DNA of 64,000 nucleotides from Daphnia carinata (GCF_022539665.2 NC_081331.1:13920638-13984637), one strand, 5' to 3'. Shown: positions 22,301-34,816, numbered from the stretch's first letter. Numbers and translations are program-made. The notes: generated from the letters alone by a model not told the origin.

Positions 22301-24610
22301 GGCCAGAGGTGATGGCGTAATTTGGCCAGCAGGCAAACACTTTTATTTTCATTTGCGCAAAAAATAAAATAAAATAAAATAAAATGTGAAATCATAAAAT
22401 GTTTTTTTATTTTTTAAGATTCGTCGATTGGATTTCAATTTTTTTTTTTTTCCAGAACGGTTACGTCATAACGGTGCGGCGAGCAGGGCATCTGGTATAC
22501 GCAGGTTGAAATAATCAGGAGCTGTACACGATTTTTCCTCTTTAGGCGTATTTTTAAGATAATAAAAAATGAGTTTGCGTAGCCGCTAGGAACACAATCA
22601 GGTCAAGGAAGTATAATATCATTCACTTTTCTTTTTTGATTGGGAAATGGTGAGCCAGGAACATTTTTCACGCACGTCGTGAAACGATGATGATGATCAC
22701 ATTTTTTTTTTTGCTTTGTTTTTTTTCTCAAAGTCACTTAGCGCAGACCTGACTGCAAGTTTCTACTGATGTCACGAACGGTGACGTGTCCGCTTTCGTC
22801 TTTTGTTTTTCCCCTCAAATTATAATTTGACATGAGATAGTGGAAAAAAAAACAAAACAGAGAGGGTATTGAAAGGAGGAGAAAGGGAAAATGTGATGAT
22901 CGAAAAAAATAGCTGCTTTGATTGTGGCGCTGAAATTAGACAGCGATGGAATAATAGAGATTGGACGCGTTCGGCGTGACTCACGGGACAGCCATCAACG
23001 ACCGCAAGATGTCTATACGGAGAAAAACCAGCTGAATTAAGACAAAGTCCTTTTCAATGTTCTTCTAATGAACAGCGTAGAGACTTGCTGGTCGTTTTAA
23101 CACGACATTTGCCAAGGTTGAGGATGCTTCACTGAAGCACAAAAAAAAAAAAGAGCTTCTTCTTATATACCTGGAACTCGAAATAGGTCGTCATTTTCCC
23201 TTTCAGGTGGTTTAACATGAATAAAAGCATAGCGCACGGTTGCCCGCCAACGAGGACCAGCGTGTATCTTACCATCGGCTAATAATAGATTTTTACGAGC
23301 ACACGGATTGCATCTTGCTGCTAGTGAGTTTTTAGACTTGAAAGATCCCCGTCTGATGGAGAAACCACGAAGTAGACAAACCGCAAAAAAAAAATTGCTT
23401 TGTGTAATTATTGAAGGCTCATTGATCTGCTCGGCGTGATTGCGTATAGTTAAATGTACAGAGATGGAGGCGAGATGTTGATTAGATATGGCCTAGACGA
23501 CCTTCTCTCACCCAAGAGATGTGTTACATCTACAGCCAGCCAATCTGTTAGGTTGTATGGATGGATGTGACGGATACAAGGCCGTCAATTGCTGAATATT
23601 TTGACAATGATAATACCCGTATGTGCTACCCATACGGCCTTTAAATTCAATTTCTTTTTTCGAAAGTAGCATAGCGCAAAAAAAAAAAAAAAAACGAAAA
23701 TGTTCCTCTGCTGGGATGTCAATTTTTCTTCAATTTCACCTGACAAGGTTATGGTACTGCAACCACTTGAAGATTATAGGCTATATATAGTTAGCTTTCT
23801 CTTTCGAAAAAAAACCAAAACTGTTAAAGCTTTTTTGTTTAATAATAATGAGCCCTGTGACCCAGACACACTGCAACACTTGCCTGTAACAGCTATGGAA
23901 GTCAAACGGCTGCCGATTTCCTTTTCTTCTGCCAGCAAAAATGAAAAGAGCCAACATGTCTGCTAATATTTCTAAAAGGCTAACCTTTAAAAAAATATAT
24001 AATTTTCTCTTTTTGTCGCTTTCTCGAAGGCCTTTTCTAGACGCCATCAAATTCAAGGTTGATCAAGTTTGGGAAGGAAAACATGTACATCTCTTTTTTT
24101 GGCTCTAAGGTCAAAACCTACATTTTATTAAGGAAGGTTCTCGTGCCAATCGTAGATTTCTTATCCCAACTCTGCTGGTCTTTTCACGCACCGCCTGCTC
24201 CAGTACATTCGATACAACAGTTTTCGTGTACGGTAAATTGGCCCTGAGATGCCAACGATGTTTTGAACGGACAGCGTAGAACCTTCTTTTTTGCGATGAT
24301 TATCCTGCCCTACTTCCTCCTCGATATTATGTCAAACCGCACTGGTTAGTGTGTGTGTGTGTGTGTCTTGTGAAGTGAAAGCCCGAAACGGATCTAATAA
24401 AGAACAAAAATCCGAGAAGAGTCTGAAAGTCAAGTGGGCGTGGTCGTGATAGTTGCGAAAAAAAAAAAAAAAGGGAACAATAAGCTCGAACTAAAATTGC
24501 GAATATAGCTTATGGATATGTTGTTACGAAACAGCAGCGTCGATGGGGTTCCAGCGTGGCGTTTAACGACGCTGGGAATGGCTTGCAAAGAGGCGTCGTC
24601 GCGGCTGTTG
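19363..24610. other. Non-coding stretch between the divergent RR genes and the array
   Basis: It contains the poly(A) signal of the upstream gene (19430-19435), G13 at 20034-20046, a GT repeat at 24349-24366, and many A/T runs that thin out toward the array. Open frames up to about 120 codons show no signal peptide or family motif. No gene was supported. Confidence 0.5.
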
Positions 24611-24800
24611 TAAGTGGGTCAAACTGGGCAGAAAAGAAAAATTGAAAATAAAAGGAAAATGAACGAGGAAAAGAAGAAGAAGAAGAATGGAAAAAAAAAA
24701 TAGGTATTTCTATATGTTCCACTCTCTCACTTGCGTTCCACAAAGGAGAAAACTACCCTCGGTATATAAGCCCGAGTGTCATCCAACTACTGGCATCAGT
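24611..24800 (+). promoter_or_regulatory. Promoter of the 24827 cuticle gene
   Basis: TATATAAG at 24763-24770 is followed by the arthropod initiator TCAGT at 24796-24800. A perfect WAWNTRGGTCA site (24611-24621) lies farther upstream than in any other member of the array, about 148 bases before the TATA box. Confidence 0.75.
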
Positions 24801-24826
24801 TCTTCAACTAACCAACTTCAGTCAAC

Positions 24827-25398
24827 ATGAATCTGGTAAGCGTTTAATCTGCTATAACAAAGAAATGTCTTTGAAATTCATTCCATTTTTTCGTTCAAAT
24901 TCAAGTTCATCGTCGCCGCTGTCTTGGCCGTTGCTGCCGCTGCTCCTTCCAGCTACTCCAAGGATGCCGAGATCGCCATCGTGGCCCAATCCGATGTCCG
25001 CAACGTCGATGGCAGTGGCGCATGGAGGTGATTTGATGATTCTTAACTTTAAATCATTTGAAATCATTCCAAAATTTTCTTTTCAATTAAAAATTTTAAG
25101 TTATGCCGGCTCTGACGGAACTACCCGTGATGAATCGTACGCTCAGAAGCAATTGGCTGCCCAGTCTAGCTATGGCAAAGACGCTTACGGCAAGGAATAC
25201 GAGTCCGGAGCTGGACACACCAATAAAGGAGCTACCTATTACATTTCTCCTGAAGGACAAAAGATTACGTTGACCTGGGTAGCTGACGAGAATGGATTCC
25301 AGCCCAAGGGTGACCACTTGCCCGTTGCTCCCGTTCACGTTTACGAACTCCCAGTTGCTCCCGCCCTTCCCTACGTCCGCAGCGGACCTGGATTTTAA
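24827..25398 (+). CDS. RR-1 cuticle protein, array member 1 (142 aa)
   Basis: Exons are 24827-24835 (Met-Asn-Leu, where most paralogues have Met-Lys-Leu), 24906-25027 and 25101-25398. Residues 1-17 are a signal peptide ending in AAAAPSS. The short spacer carries the [12 protein letters not shown] box that precedes the Trp codon split by intron 2. Exon 3 opens with [18 protein letters not shown], then an inserted SSYGKDAYGKEYESGAG. The chitin-binding motif follows at about residues 82-119 ([33 protein letters not shown]). The tail is one YELPVAP unit plus ALPYVRSGPGF, the 'PALPY' tail type. It acts in the extracellular cuticle, where RR-1 proteins are typical of flexible cuticle. No AATAAA is evident within 300 bases downstream. 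Confidence 0.92.
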
Positions 25399-26505
25399 GA
25401 ATAGCATTTATCTCCATTGCCTTCCAAAGAAACAAACCAGTCCCTCATACTCTTGAAATGTTTTTTTTTTTCTTTTCTTTCTCACTTACGTCGCATATGT
25501 CAATGTGATCTAATATATTCTTTCCTGCGGTGTAAATATTATACACGGTGTACCAAAATACAAATCAAAAAACATAAATTTTTTCTTTCATTTTTAATTC
25601 TTTATTTGAAACAATCGAAGGTCGACGTTTGTATCCAACGACGATGGAAGAAGAAAAAAAATATGAATGAAATAGGGACGCCTAATAATCAAAAGTTCTT
25701 ACCCTGAAGGGCTCGATAGCGTTGAGGTCTCCTAGTCGTGGGAAATTTTCACTTTTGTTTGAATCAAAAGAAACAATAGTTGTGAGGAAAGCCATGAAAT
25801 TATGGTTACTTTGCTTTGTTTGTCTTTGTTTTCCCCACACACGTTTCTAGTTTACACGCCCGCAAATTTCATAATAGACTCTCACGCATATTGTTTACCA
25901 TAATTCACTAGGACCCGCCAGACTTTCGCGAATTATTAAATTTTCGAAGCCAGTTTGCGAGTCTGCGATGCTTTGAAGCTCATCCTTCGATAGTTTTTGA
26001 TTAAATTTTTGAATAACGAGGGAAGCCTCGAAATTTGTCATGATTGTTTCTTTGAAAACGTTTGATGGAGTTTATCGCACTAACCTAATTTAATCGGCCT
26101 TCAATGGCAATATTCAAATGTATTGATAACCCAACGATCGACAAACATCTCAGATGTGTTGATACGACTGTTCAATGTAGCGTGAAAGTGAAACAACAGA
26201 CGCAGATGGATGAAACGATATATCAAATATAAAGGAAAAAAAAAACGAAATGGCATTGAAAAATAAAACAAGAAAGCACAAGCCAGGAAAATCTGTGTCT
26301 GAAACGGCACGTTTCAATTTTCTCCCCTTTGGCTACAGTGAAATTTGAATGGAAATGAGCGTCGTTCGTAAAGAAGAGAGAGAAAAAAAAAAACACAGCG
26401 GGACGGCATGAACGAGGTACGTCCGTGAGCTACGGCGTCGGGGCTGCTAGGCTTTGCTATTGGGCACACGCAAATGACTTGTGCTTACTTCTTTGTGTGC
26501 GTTGC
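25399..26505. other. Intergenic spacer; nothing recognised
   Basis: An AT-rich spacer between the first two array genes. No gene, hairpin or repeat stood out beyond short A/T runs. Confidence 0.5.
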
Positions 26506-26600
26506 AAATTAGGTCAACAGAAGAAAGAGTTGAGACAGCAATCCCTCCGCCCCTTTGCCGACTATATAAGCCCGGCTCGATCGCATCCAAAATCATCAGT
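26506..26600 (+). promoter_or_regulatory. Promoter of the 26627 cuticle gene
   Basis: A perfect WAWNTRGGTCA site (26506-26516) lies 53 bases before TATATAAG (26563-26570); the TCAGT initiator is at 26596-26600. The leader before the ATG is about 30 bases. Confidence 0.8.
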
Positions 26601-26626
26601 TCTTCAACTCATCAACTCAAGTCAAC

Positions 26627-27203
26627 ATGAAATTGGTAACTTGAAAGAATTGCCAAACGCATTTCTTCTTAGTTCATACTCATTTCAATATTTTTAAATT
26701 TCAAACAGTTCATCGTCGCCGCTGTCTTGGCCATTGCCGCCGCTGCTCCTTCTAGCTACAAGCCGGAATACAAAGCTCCCGAGATCACCATCGTCAGCCA
26801 ATCCGATGTCCGCAATCTCGATGGCAGCAGCGCATGGAGGTAATTGAATTTAATCAAATGGATTTTTTAGAAAAACAAATACTTAAAAGAATCATCGATT
26901 GACAGCTACGCTGGATCTGATGGAACTACTCGCGATGAGGCTTACGCCCAGAAGACCTTCAAGGGAGTCACCTACGATTCTTACGGCAAAGAATCTTACG
27001 GTGATGTCCAAGGAAACACCAACAAGGGATCTTCCTACTGGATTTCTCCAGAAGGCCAGAAATTCACTTTGACCTGGGTTGCCGATGAGGCCGGTTTCGC
27101 CCCCAAGGGTGACCACTTGCCCGTCCCTCCCGTCCACGAATACGAACTTCCCGTTGCTCCCGTCCACGTCCCCTTCGACGGCAAGGGCTTCAAGATCTAT
27201 TAA
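26627..27203 (+). CDS. RR-1 cuticle protein, array member 2 (145 aa)
   Basis: Exons are 26627-26635, 26709-26839 and 26906-27203. The signal peptide is MKLFIVAAVLAIAAAAP, followed by the spacer SSYKPEYKAPEITIVSQSD. In exon 3 the box [17 protein letters not shown] precedes TFKGVTYDSYGKESYGDVQ, a segment that recurs in the AP-repeat subgroup farther right. The RR motif covers about residues 83-120 ([34 protein letters not shown]). It is followed by a PPVHEY variant of the tail repeat and the second tail type, VHVPFDGKGFKIY. The spacer and start are closest to the genes at 33137 and 46149. Confidence 0.93.
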
Positions 27204-29430
27204 ACGATGACGAATATCTCTTGATTAATGTGTGCCTTTCCACTTCCCCCATCTTATGTCCATCCTCTCCATGCTGGCCAAGTTTATTTTCCCGTTGAAA
27301 ATCATCACATTGTTGGTGTTCCTTCGAACTGTAAGGCCGTGCAATTGGTATTTATTTTCAGAAAATATATACTATCTGTTCAAATCTCTAAAAAAAGCTT
27401 CGTAATCTACAATTAAATTCAACGAATGACATCATTTATCTTTAAAAAGAAGAAAGAGAAAAACGGACGTTGCCCTTGGCGAGCCTATTTGCAAAATTCG
27501 TGATTGCTGCGATTTGAACGCATTTTCCCAACCAACGGCAAAATGGCGTAGTCTTTCCACGGGCTAGTTGCTTTTGGAAAACCAGTTTAATGGCACCGTT
27601 GGTTTTCTCACGATGCGGTTAGAAGCTCTGTCTAAAACAGGTACAAAGCAAACTACACGTTATTTGCACGTAAATGGCAATCGGATCACCCCCCAAGATA
27701 ACGCAAAACGGCTGTTACTTTCCCTAGTAAGTTGCAGCGTGTGAGCCTTTCGTCATTGGCTCTATACAATTAAGTAAAAAGAAAAAAAAACAACCTAATA
27801 TGGTCCATGAATTATGGAGGTTGTTTGAATTTCACATTGGCAGCATTCTACTCCATATTAAAAAGCTATTGCATTAAAACGAAAGCACGCAAACAAGAGC
27901 CCCTCGTCCATAAGGCGAAAATTCATTACTCTTACAACAACACAGAAAAAAAAAGGATCTAGTTTTTTTTCTCTCCATACTCGTCTATTGCGATTGTTTA
28001 TGGCCAAATGATTTTCCTTTGAATACACACAGGTTTCTTGATTCCATTATACGAATGTACGCGTGTAAAGGTAAGGAAAGCCCTGCTGAAAATGGGAATA
28101 GATTTTTTATTTCAAATTTTTACGGTTCTTACATCGCCATGTCTAATGTGAAAGCGTGTGATGTACTATCTTGTTTTTGTTTTTTTTTGTTTTTTTTCAA
28201 CTGAAATTGATGGTCCGTGTTCATTGACTTTCGATGGGCCATAGAAACTCTGAAAGCGTCGTGTTTGAATTCTTGGAAAAGACGCGAATTTACCTGTATC
28301 ATTGTTTCCCCGAAATGCCAGTCATCATCAACAGTTTCACCTGAGTCTGGGGTCGTGTCGGGTCATCTAACAGAATTGTGATGCCACGTGAACAACGGCA
28401 TCAAAGTATGAAAGTCACGAGTGAAAGTCAACGACATTCGAAGGGACCCACCTTGACATGCGCAACTGATCAACTACTAGACATGTCTGCTGTCTGACTG
28501 TCGTTCTATTGACGATGCAAAAATTTGATGACGGATCATCAGAGGAGAGAGTGATAAATGACTGGTGTGATTTTCATCGATTCATCGATTGATCATCCTT
28601 ACAGCCATTACAGAGTGGCAAGATGTTCATCCAGTTTATACAATTTACCTTTTTATTTTATCAGTTTACCTTGATGATGAAACGCAGCAGCCGTTGCAGG
28701 TCACGACTTGACGTGATGATATCATGATTGATAGTTTTACGTCTGATCGATCTGCACGTGCTAAATTTTTAGGCGTCAAACGACACGACAATGGATCCAA
28801 CTGCAACGTTTTATGTGAAGGAGAAAAGATCGTTTTCCACGGAAAACCAGACAATGAGGAGACAGTTTGCTTACCCTTCCCTCAGCTCGTCGTAAAGTAG
28901 GGAAAGAGGTAGGAACGGAAAGGGAAAATACATCATCCTTTTTATGACAAATATACTCCAAGATAATTTGTTTCAAAGCGTCCCTTCTGCTGCCCAGACA
29001 TAGCCACAGACTTTAGAGATACTTACAGCCATTTTGCGACTCCGTGCCACTTTGCTAATTCGCTCTCTCACGTTCGACTTTCGCGACATAGACGAAAATG
29101 AACGTGACCCAATGAAACACAATATTTTTTTTAAAATTTTTCCAATCTTCAGAAAGGGCAAAGCATTCCATTGATTGGTCGATCGAAGTTACTGAAGTAT
29201 CGAGATTGAACAAAAGTGCCCAATTTTCTCAGTGGCATTCAAGGAAAGTGGGACTAAAACGAGGGACGATTTCACGCGTTCGGCCGCAGCCGCAGACACA
29301 CGGATAGGCCTGCCGGGCAAGTTGGGTGACGAAAATTGTAAGAGAAAAAAGGGAAAAATATTTATCGATGAGTGAACTAGGCCACAATGTTGTGTATACA
29401 CCCTCGTTACGTTTCGTTTATCCGTCGTGG
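27204..29430. other. Intergenic spacer with one copy of a dispersed GTGAAAGTCA segment
   Basis: No gene was found in 2.2 kb. Around 28411-28480 lies a segment (GTGAAAGTCA near 28421, then ACATTCGAAGG) resembling ones near 36863 and 50991. An opposite-strand TGACCCAAT (29105-29113) lies about 320 bases before the next TATA box. Confidence 0.45.
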
Positions 29431-29466
29431 TATATAAAGGCGCGTGTGGGCTACGCAGAAATCAGT
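29431..29466 (+). promoter_or_regulatory. Core promoter of the 29501 cuticle gene
   Basis: TATATAAAG at 29431-29439 and TCAGT at 29462-29466. Upstream, only a degenerate half-site TGGGTGA (29323-29329) was seen, unlike most other array members. Confidence 0.75.
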
Positions 29467-29500
29467 TGATCATTTGTTCCTCATCGCCACCTGAACCAAC

Positions 29501-30168
29501 ATGAAACTGGTAAACATTTCGTTTGTAAATTGTGGAATTCGTTTTTTTTTTTTTTTTTACCATCCAAAAAGGCATACGTAAACCTGCGAATAGGTAGACA
29601 GGTTTTTAGTAAGACAAAAAAAAGGAGTTTAAAACTTGTTCCCGTTGTCTAGTTTGAACTGATTTGGTTGGGCCGAGTCAAGGGAAATCCCCGTTTGATT
29701 TTCTTTTTTTCTCTTCCTAATCCATTTGTTACAAATCCAATAGTTTGTGATCGCTGCCGTCTTGGCTGTGGCTGTTGCTGCTCCATCCGGATACAAAGGT
29801 CCTGCCATCACCATCACTGCCCAGTCTGACGTCCGTAACGCTGACGGAAGTAGCCAATGGAGGTAAACTATACGTTTATTTCGAATATCAAACGCCTGTT
29901 TAAACTAACTAAAAATGAATGAACCTGTTCCAGTTATGCCGGCTCTGACGGTACCACTCGTGAGGAATCTCAAGCCCAGTTGCCCGGTGGAAAGGACTAC
30001 GATAACGGAGGTGGTAACACTAACAAGGGAGCTTCGTACTACATCTCACCTGAAGGCCAGAAAATCAGTTTGACGTGGACAGCTGATCAAAACGGTTTCC
30101 TGCCTAAAGGTGATCACTTGCCCGTCGCACCGGCTCTACCTTATTCCCGCAGCGGACTTGGCATCTAA
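29501..30168 (+). CDS. RR-1 cuticle protein, array member 3, shortest (120 aa)
   Basis: Exons are 29501-29509, 29744-29862 and 29934-30168. Intron 1 (234 bases) is longer than the 70-80 bases usual in the array. The signal peptide is MKLFVIAAVLAVAVAAP and the spacer is short (SGYKGPAITITAQSDVRN). The segment between the [16 protein letters not shown] box and the RR motif is reduced to LPGGKDYDNGGG. The RR motif is at about residues 70-107 ([34 protein letters not shown]). The tail has no YELPVAP unit and goes straight to [13 protein letters not shown], making this the minimal form of the family. AATAAA is at 30238-30243. Confidence 0.92.
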
Positions 30169-31455
30169 ATTCATTGACCAGTTGAACCTTGTCCCTCACT
30201 TTCATTTTAATATATTGGACCAAATATAATCGATTAAAATAAATGCAACAATCAAATTCGACTTTTCATTTGAGGTCGAAATCCAATGTCAGGTTTTGGT
30301 AATACACTTTTGCCAAATGATTTCCAGTTAACTATGGAATGGGTTTAAATCAATAATGCATACCCATTGAAACGCAATTATTCGTGTGAGACGTGATCAG
30401 ATTTCATCAGCTTGTTTGCAATCAATTTTTAATTCTACGCAATGTGATTAACATTGCGTAGAATGTTAATCACGCAATGAGTGCGTGATTAATTTCTATC
30501 ACGATTTAGTTTCTCCGATTTGCTTCGTTTTTCATGAGACTTTCAAATACACGTGATTACATCTGCAGACTCATTGCGTTTCTAAAACGCTTCGTTTTAG
30601 GAATTTTCAATGTGTCTCGATGCGGACGGACGCACAACAATCTTTTTTATTAGCCAAGTATTTCCGGGGGAAAACATAAAAAAAAAAAAAACGAGGGTTC
30701 GTAAAGTCAAGAAACTTTCGCCAGTTTCACCGAAGTACGCTTCGTTTATTCGGATTCTATTGTGACGTCGCACGTGACGTTGAATTCCAAATGTTTAGCA
30801 CATAAAAATCGACAGACATTGAAGACCGGAAGCTAACGTGTTACTCGATTTCATCAGAAAGGAAACAATAACCTTATAAAGTTGCTACTTTGTCGCCAAT
30901 CAAGATGGCACGAGGCCCTATTTTCCTTTTTTTTCTTCTAGATTTCATTTATTATTGTCATTTACCACATTTGCTACTCACAAGATTTCTTTTTTTTTTA
31001 TTCGCTTTCTTCGAGCTTTTTCTTTTTTCCCATTTCACCGTAACACGATAATCCCAACACGCATATACACAGCCACCAACGGCAATTTGATAGTTTAACC
31101 TTTTAATTCATAATGGGAGGCGAAAGGTTTTGGAGTATGTACAGAATTGATTAGGCTTGACGATTACAACATAAGCAAACACAAATAAAAACAATTAAGA
31201 AACACAATTAAAAGGCACATTTTTATCACATTTGAAAGAAAGTTGGGGGGCTGAGGCGAGAACGATTTCACGCAATGATCGGAGCGTATAAAGAAGTGGG
31301 TGCGGTCTGCTATGAGGATGCGTGGCCACCCGGCAAAAAATTTTGGTGACAAAACAGACCAGGAAAAAACAAACAGAAGGAGGAACATTTAGCGAACAGA
31401 AGTAGACCAAAGCGATAATCATTACACCTTTCCGTTTCGACCATCCTCCGTCTGG
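30169..31455. other. Intergenic spacer
   Basis: It holds AATAAA of the upstream gene (30238-30243) and the hairpin cluster at 30432-30600. The rest is AT-rich with T-runs near 30925 and 30990. No gene is seen. Confidence 0.5.
30432..30600. repeat. Cluster of three perfect hairpins
   Basis: Three inverted repeats follow one another: a 13-bp stem with 7-base loop (30432-30464), a 10-bp stem with 7-base loop (30466-30492), and a 7-bp stem with 5-base loop (30582-30600). They lie in the spacer about 260 bases after the preceding stop codon and downstream of its AATAAA. They may be the remains of a small foldback element or a structured RNA; no coding potential is seen. Confidence 0.7.
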
Positions 31456-31494
31456 TATATAAAGCTGTGCGTGAGGACCACAGAAATCATCAGT
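31456..31494 (+). promoter_or_regulatory. Core promoter of the 31532 cuticle gene
   Basis: TATATAAAG at 31456-31464 and TCAGT at 31490-31494. No TRGGTCA half-site was found in the 150 bases upstream, making this the clearest exception in the array. Confidence 0.75.
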
Positions 31495-31531
31495 TGTTTA
31501 CATTTGTTCTACCAACCAACAACCCCTCAAC

Positions 31532-32388
31532 ATGCAATTGGTAAGCAAACAATTTTTCCTACTCATTTTCTTCGTAAAGCAGTGCGACAGGAATACATGG
31601 CGGAAAACATAAGTCTCTAACGTTTAAAACACCATTGCAGTTGTTCTTCATTGACAAAGCCAGGAAGTTGTTCTAGTTTTCGTGAAAATGTTCAAATTCA
31701 AAGTCGAAAACAAGTTGCAAGGGCTTCCCATAAACGGGTTTTACCATCTAAACAGATGGTTGAGTATCCCGCGTTTCATCCGCACTTTCACGGGAACAAA
31801 AGGGTCGATTTTTATAATTTTTTGGCAAATGTTCCATAAGGAAAAACAAAAGAGAAAAGGATTTTAACATTAAAACCTGTTTGTGAAACCAACAGTTTCT
31901 GTTCGCCACCCTCTTGGCTATGGCTGCCGCCGTTCCATCCGGTACTCCTTACGCTGGATACAAGGCTCCTGCTATTGCTATTGTTGCTCAATCCGACGTC
32001 CGCAATGGTGACGGAAGTAGCCAATGGAGGTGATCATCCCTTTGAAATCTTAAAAATAAAAGTTCCTTATAATCTTTGAGCTTCCGTGTGTCTCCCATAT
32101 AGCTATGCTGGATCTGACGGAACTACTCGCGAAGAATCCCAGGCCCAGAAGTCCGTTCCAGGCTACAAGGACTCTTACGGCAAAGACTACGAATCCGGGG
32201 CTGGAAACACCAACAGAGGATCTTCCTATTACGTCTCACCTGAAGGACAGAAGATCAGTTTGACCTGGGTCGCTGATGAAGGTGGATTCCAACCCAAGGG
32301 TGACCACCTTCCCGTTGCTCCCGTTCACGTTTACGAACTCCCAGTTGCTCCCGCTCTTCCTTATTCCCGCACTGGACCTGGATACTAA
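31532..32388 (+). CDS. RR-1 cuticle protein, array member 4 (142 aa)
   Basis: Exons are 31532-31540 (Met-Gln-Leu), 31896-32029 and 32103-32388. Intron 1 is 355 bases, the longest first intron in the array. It includes an open frame (31682-31867) with no good splice context that is not believed. The signal peptide is [17 protein letters not shown] and the spacer reads [19 protein letters not shown]. Exon 3 has [17 protein letters not shown], then [17 protein letters not shown]. The RR motif is at about residues 82-119 ([34 protein letters not shown]). The tail is one YELPVAP unit plus [17 protein letters not shown] is at 32677-32682. Confidence 0.92.
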
Positions 32389-33072
32389 GAAACCAAAGAA
32401 AGCTCAACACTATTTTCTTCAATCTTCTTTATTTGCATAATGTCGAGTAATGCGGCATATTTTAATGGACCCGCATCTATCGATTGCCGAGATAATATAT
32501 TTTTTTCGGATGTTAACATTCAAGCTGTACTTTTTATCGTAATCTCCCTATACAGCAACCGTGATCGGACCTTTCTCAACACTCCCCCACCTTTTCCTTC
32601 AGTTCAAATACTAATGGCTTTGAATCGTTGTTGCATCGAGGAATAATTGAAAAATATCGTGTGACCTTTTGATACCAATAAATAGCCAATTGAACATAAC
32701 TATTGCATCTTACTTCTCATTATAAACAAAAAGCCATTCCGTACTTCAAGGCAATTGTCTGTACAGACAAAGAAATTTGAACAGCGTTTTTTGGAACGTC
32801 AATGACGGCCGCATTCGTGATAAATGCAACATGGTCGGCTGAAGCGTAACGTGTAATGCTTTTAATATCCCCGTTGGCTATAGTGAAATTTGAATGTTAA
32901 AAGAATAAGAGTCTGGATATGGGACACGAAACTGCAGCACAAGCCGTATAGAATACGTTTTTTTACGTTCACTATGGAACAGAAGAGAACAAAAGCCGTT
33001 GCGGTTATGGCCAATCCTTTTGTGTTGTGCAACAATTAGGCCAATTGAAGGCAGGCAGGCCCTTTCGCCGAG
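32389..33072. other. Intergenic spacer
   Basis: It contains the AATAAA of the upstream gene (32677-32682) and a degenerate half-site TAGGCCA (33036-33042) before the next TATA box. Nothing else is recognised. Confidence 0.5.
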
Positions 33073-33110
33073 TATATAAGCCCGCCTACACCGGCCCTAA
33101 GAGCATCAGT
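33073..33110 (+). promoter_or_regulatory. Core promoter of the 33137 cuticle gene
   Basis: TATATAAG at 33073-33080 and TCAGT at 33106-33110. The expected receptor half-site is present only as TAGGCCA (33036-33042), one base off the heptamer. Confidence 0.75.
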
Positions 33111-33136
33111 TGTTCAACTCATCCACTCGACTCAAC

Positions 33137-33708
33137 ATGAAATTGGTAAACACGACTCGCTGGATTTTTGCTCCGTTTTACAACACATTATCATCATCTT
33201 AAATTTTACTTTCATTTTGTTTTCCTATAGTTTATCATCGCCGCTGTCTTGGCTTTGGCCGCCGCTGCTCCGTCCAGCTACAAGCCGGAATACAAAGCTC
33301 CCGAAATCACCATCGTCAGCCAATCCGATGTTCGCAACGTTGACGGCAGCGGTGCATGGAGGTAATGTTTAACGTAAATTTACAACGCAATCTGTTTCAC
33401 AATAATAATTCAATATCATTCGTAGCTACGGTGGATCTGACGGTACCACCCGTGACGAGTCCTACGCCCAGAAGCAAATCTCTTCGCCATCCAGCTACGG
33501 CAAAGATGCTTACGGCAAAGACACTTACGAAAAGGAATCCGGGGCTGGCCACACCAACAAGGGAAACTCTTACTGGGTCTCTCCCGAAGGCCAGCGCTTC
33601 ACTCTGACCTGGGCCGCCGATGAGGCCGGTTTCCAACCCAAGGGTGAACACTTGCCCGTTGCTCCAGTCCACATTCCTTTCGACGGCAAGGGCTTCAAGA
33701 TCTATTAA
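33137..33708 (+). CDS. RR-1 cuticle protein, array member 5 (140 aa)
   Basis: Exons are 33137-33145, 33231-33361 and 33426-33708. The signal peptide is MKLFIIAAVLALAAAAP and the spacer SSYKPEYKAPEITIVSQSD matches the gene at 26627. Exon 3 opens with SYGGSDGTTRDESYAQKQ, then SSYGKDAYGKDTYEKESGAG, similar to member 1. The RR motif is at about residues 88-125 and has two small departures: GNSYWVSPEGQ, and GEHLPV where nearly all others have GDHLPV. The tail lacks a YELPVAP unit and uses VHIPFDGKGFKIY. It therefore combines a member-1-like middle with a member-2-like end. AATAAA is at 33781-33786. Confidence 0.92.
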
Positions 33709-34816
33709 ATGAGCCCTGTCATTGAACTTCGAAGACCTTGTCAACTTGATTTGTAACCGTCCTAAATTATTGATGTGTAAAATAAATGCAAAATCAAACT
33801 CGCAATGCAGAATCAAGAGAAATCATTTGTACATGATGTGCGTAAACATTAAGGTGAAACAGGTGGGCAGTTTACCTTCGTAAAAGGAAAATGAAAGCGT
33901 CGTGTGGAAGAGAGAACTATAACAGGCTAATGTTTTTGCTTACTGAATCAAGTCTCATTTCTCCTTTCTCTTGTTCCTCTCCATCAAAGCCAAGGGGTTA
34001 GTGGCACTTGATTTGTCGTTCGCAGAATTATGGAAACATGAATAAGATTTTCTTTTACGAAATTGTTTTTTACTCCTCGTTCCAGTTTTAAATGCTCTTG
34101 TTTACGACGACCATCGTTGAACGAAGGTTTTCTCGGCCTTGGCGATTTAACCGAGGCTACGTAATAAAAAAAAATATCAAAGGCATAAATTAGTTTAGGT
34201 ATGTTTGACGTTAGGGTTTGGCACGAAGGGAAACAGCGTTATGAATATGTGATACACAATTGTTGAATTGATCTCAATGCCCTTGTTACTTTAAGGTTGT
34301 GCGAACCGGTTTTGCCAATTATGTTCATTAATCTCATTGGTTCTATTTCACGTTATGGTTTGACATACTAATTAATGCCAGCAGACAAACAAAGTTGAAC
34401 GTCCTAAACGATTAATTCATTGTTTTTCAGCTGTTTTTTTCTCAGATTTACGTAATCGACCTTGTCCCCGCCAACACACATTCGCGCCACACCTTTAAGC
34501 TTTGCTTCAAACATTAATCAATATCTTCGACCCAAGGAAAGCCAAAAATGTATTTGATTAAGAACATTCAAAACATTCAAAAACATTATTTTGTACTACT
34601 TGCCAATGGAGCTCATCAGTTTTCATCAACGGTAAATAGTATGGGAGAGCGTGGAATAATAAGCCGAAAACATATAATTTTAAGCAAAACAGTTCAAGTA
34701 AATGTTGGCGATGAGAACAGTGAAATTTGATGAATCAAGGGGCGTTGCCTGGCTCACGAATGACTTACGGAAAAGAGTGAAATGGCCCACCGCTCGACTG
34801 CTGCCTGCGTGTACAA
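33709..34816. other. Intergenic spacer; nothing recognised
   Basis: AATAAA of the upstream gene is at 33781-33786. The remaining kilobase is AT-rich without a supported gene. Confidence 0.5.

Noticed and set aside
31682-31867. 61-codon plus-strand open frame inside intron 1 of the gene at 31532
   Set aside because: It lies between a good donor and acceptor, and lacks similarity to the signal peptide or spacer of any paralogue.
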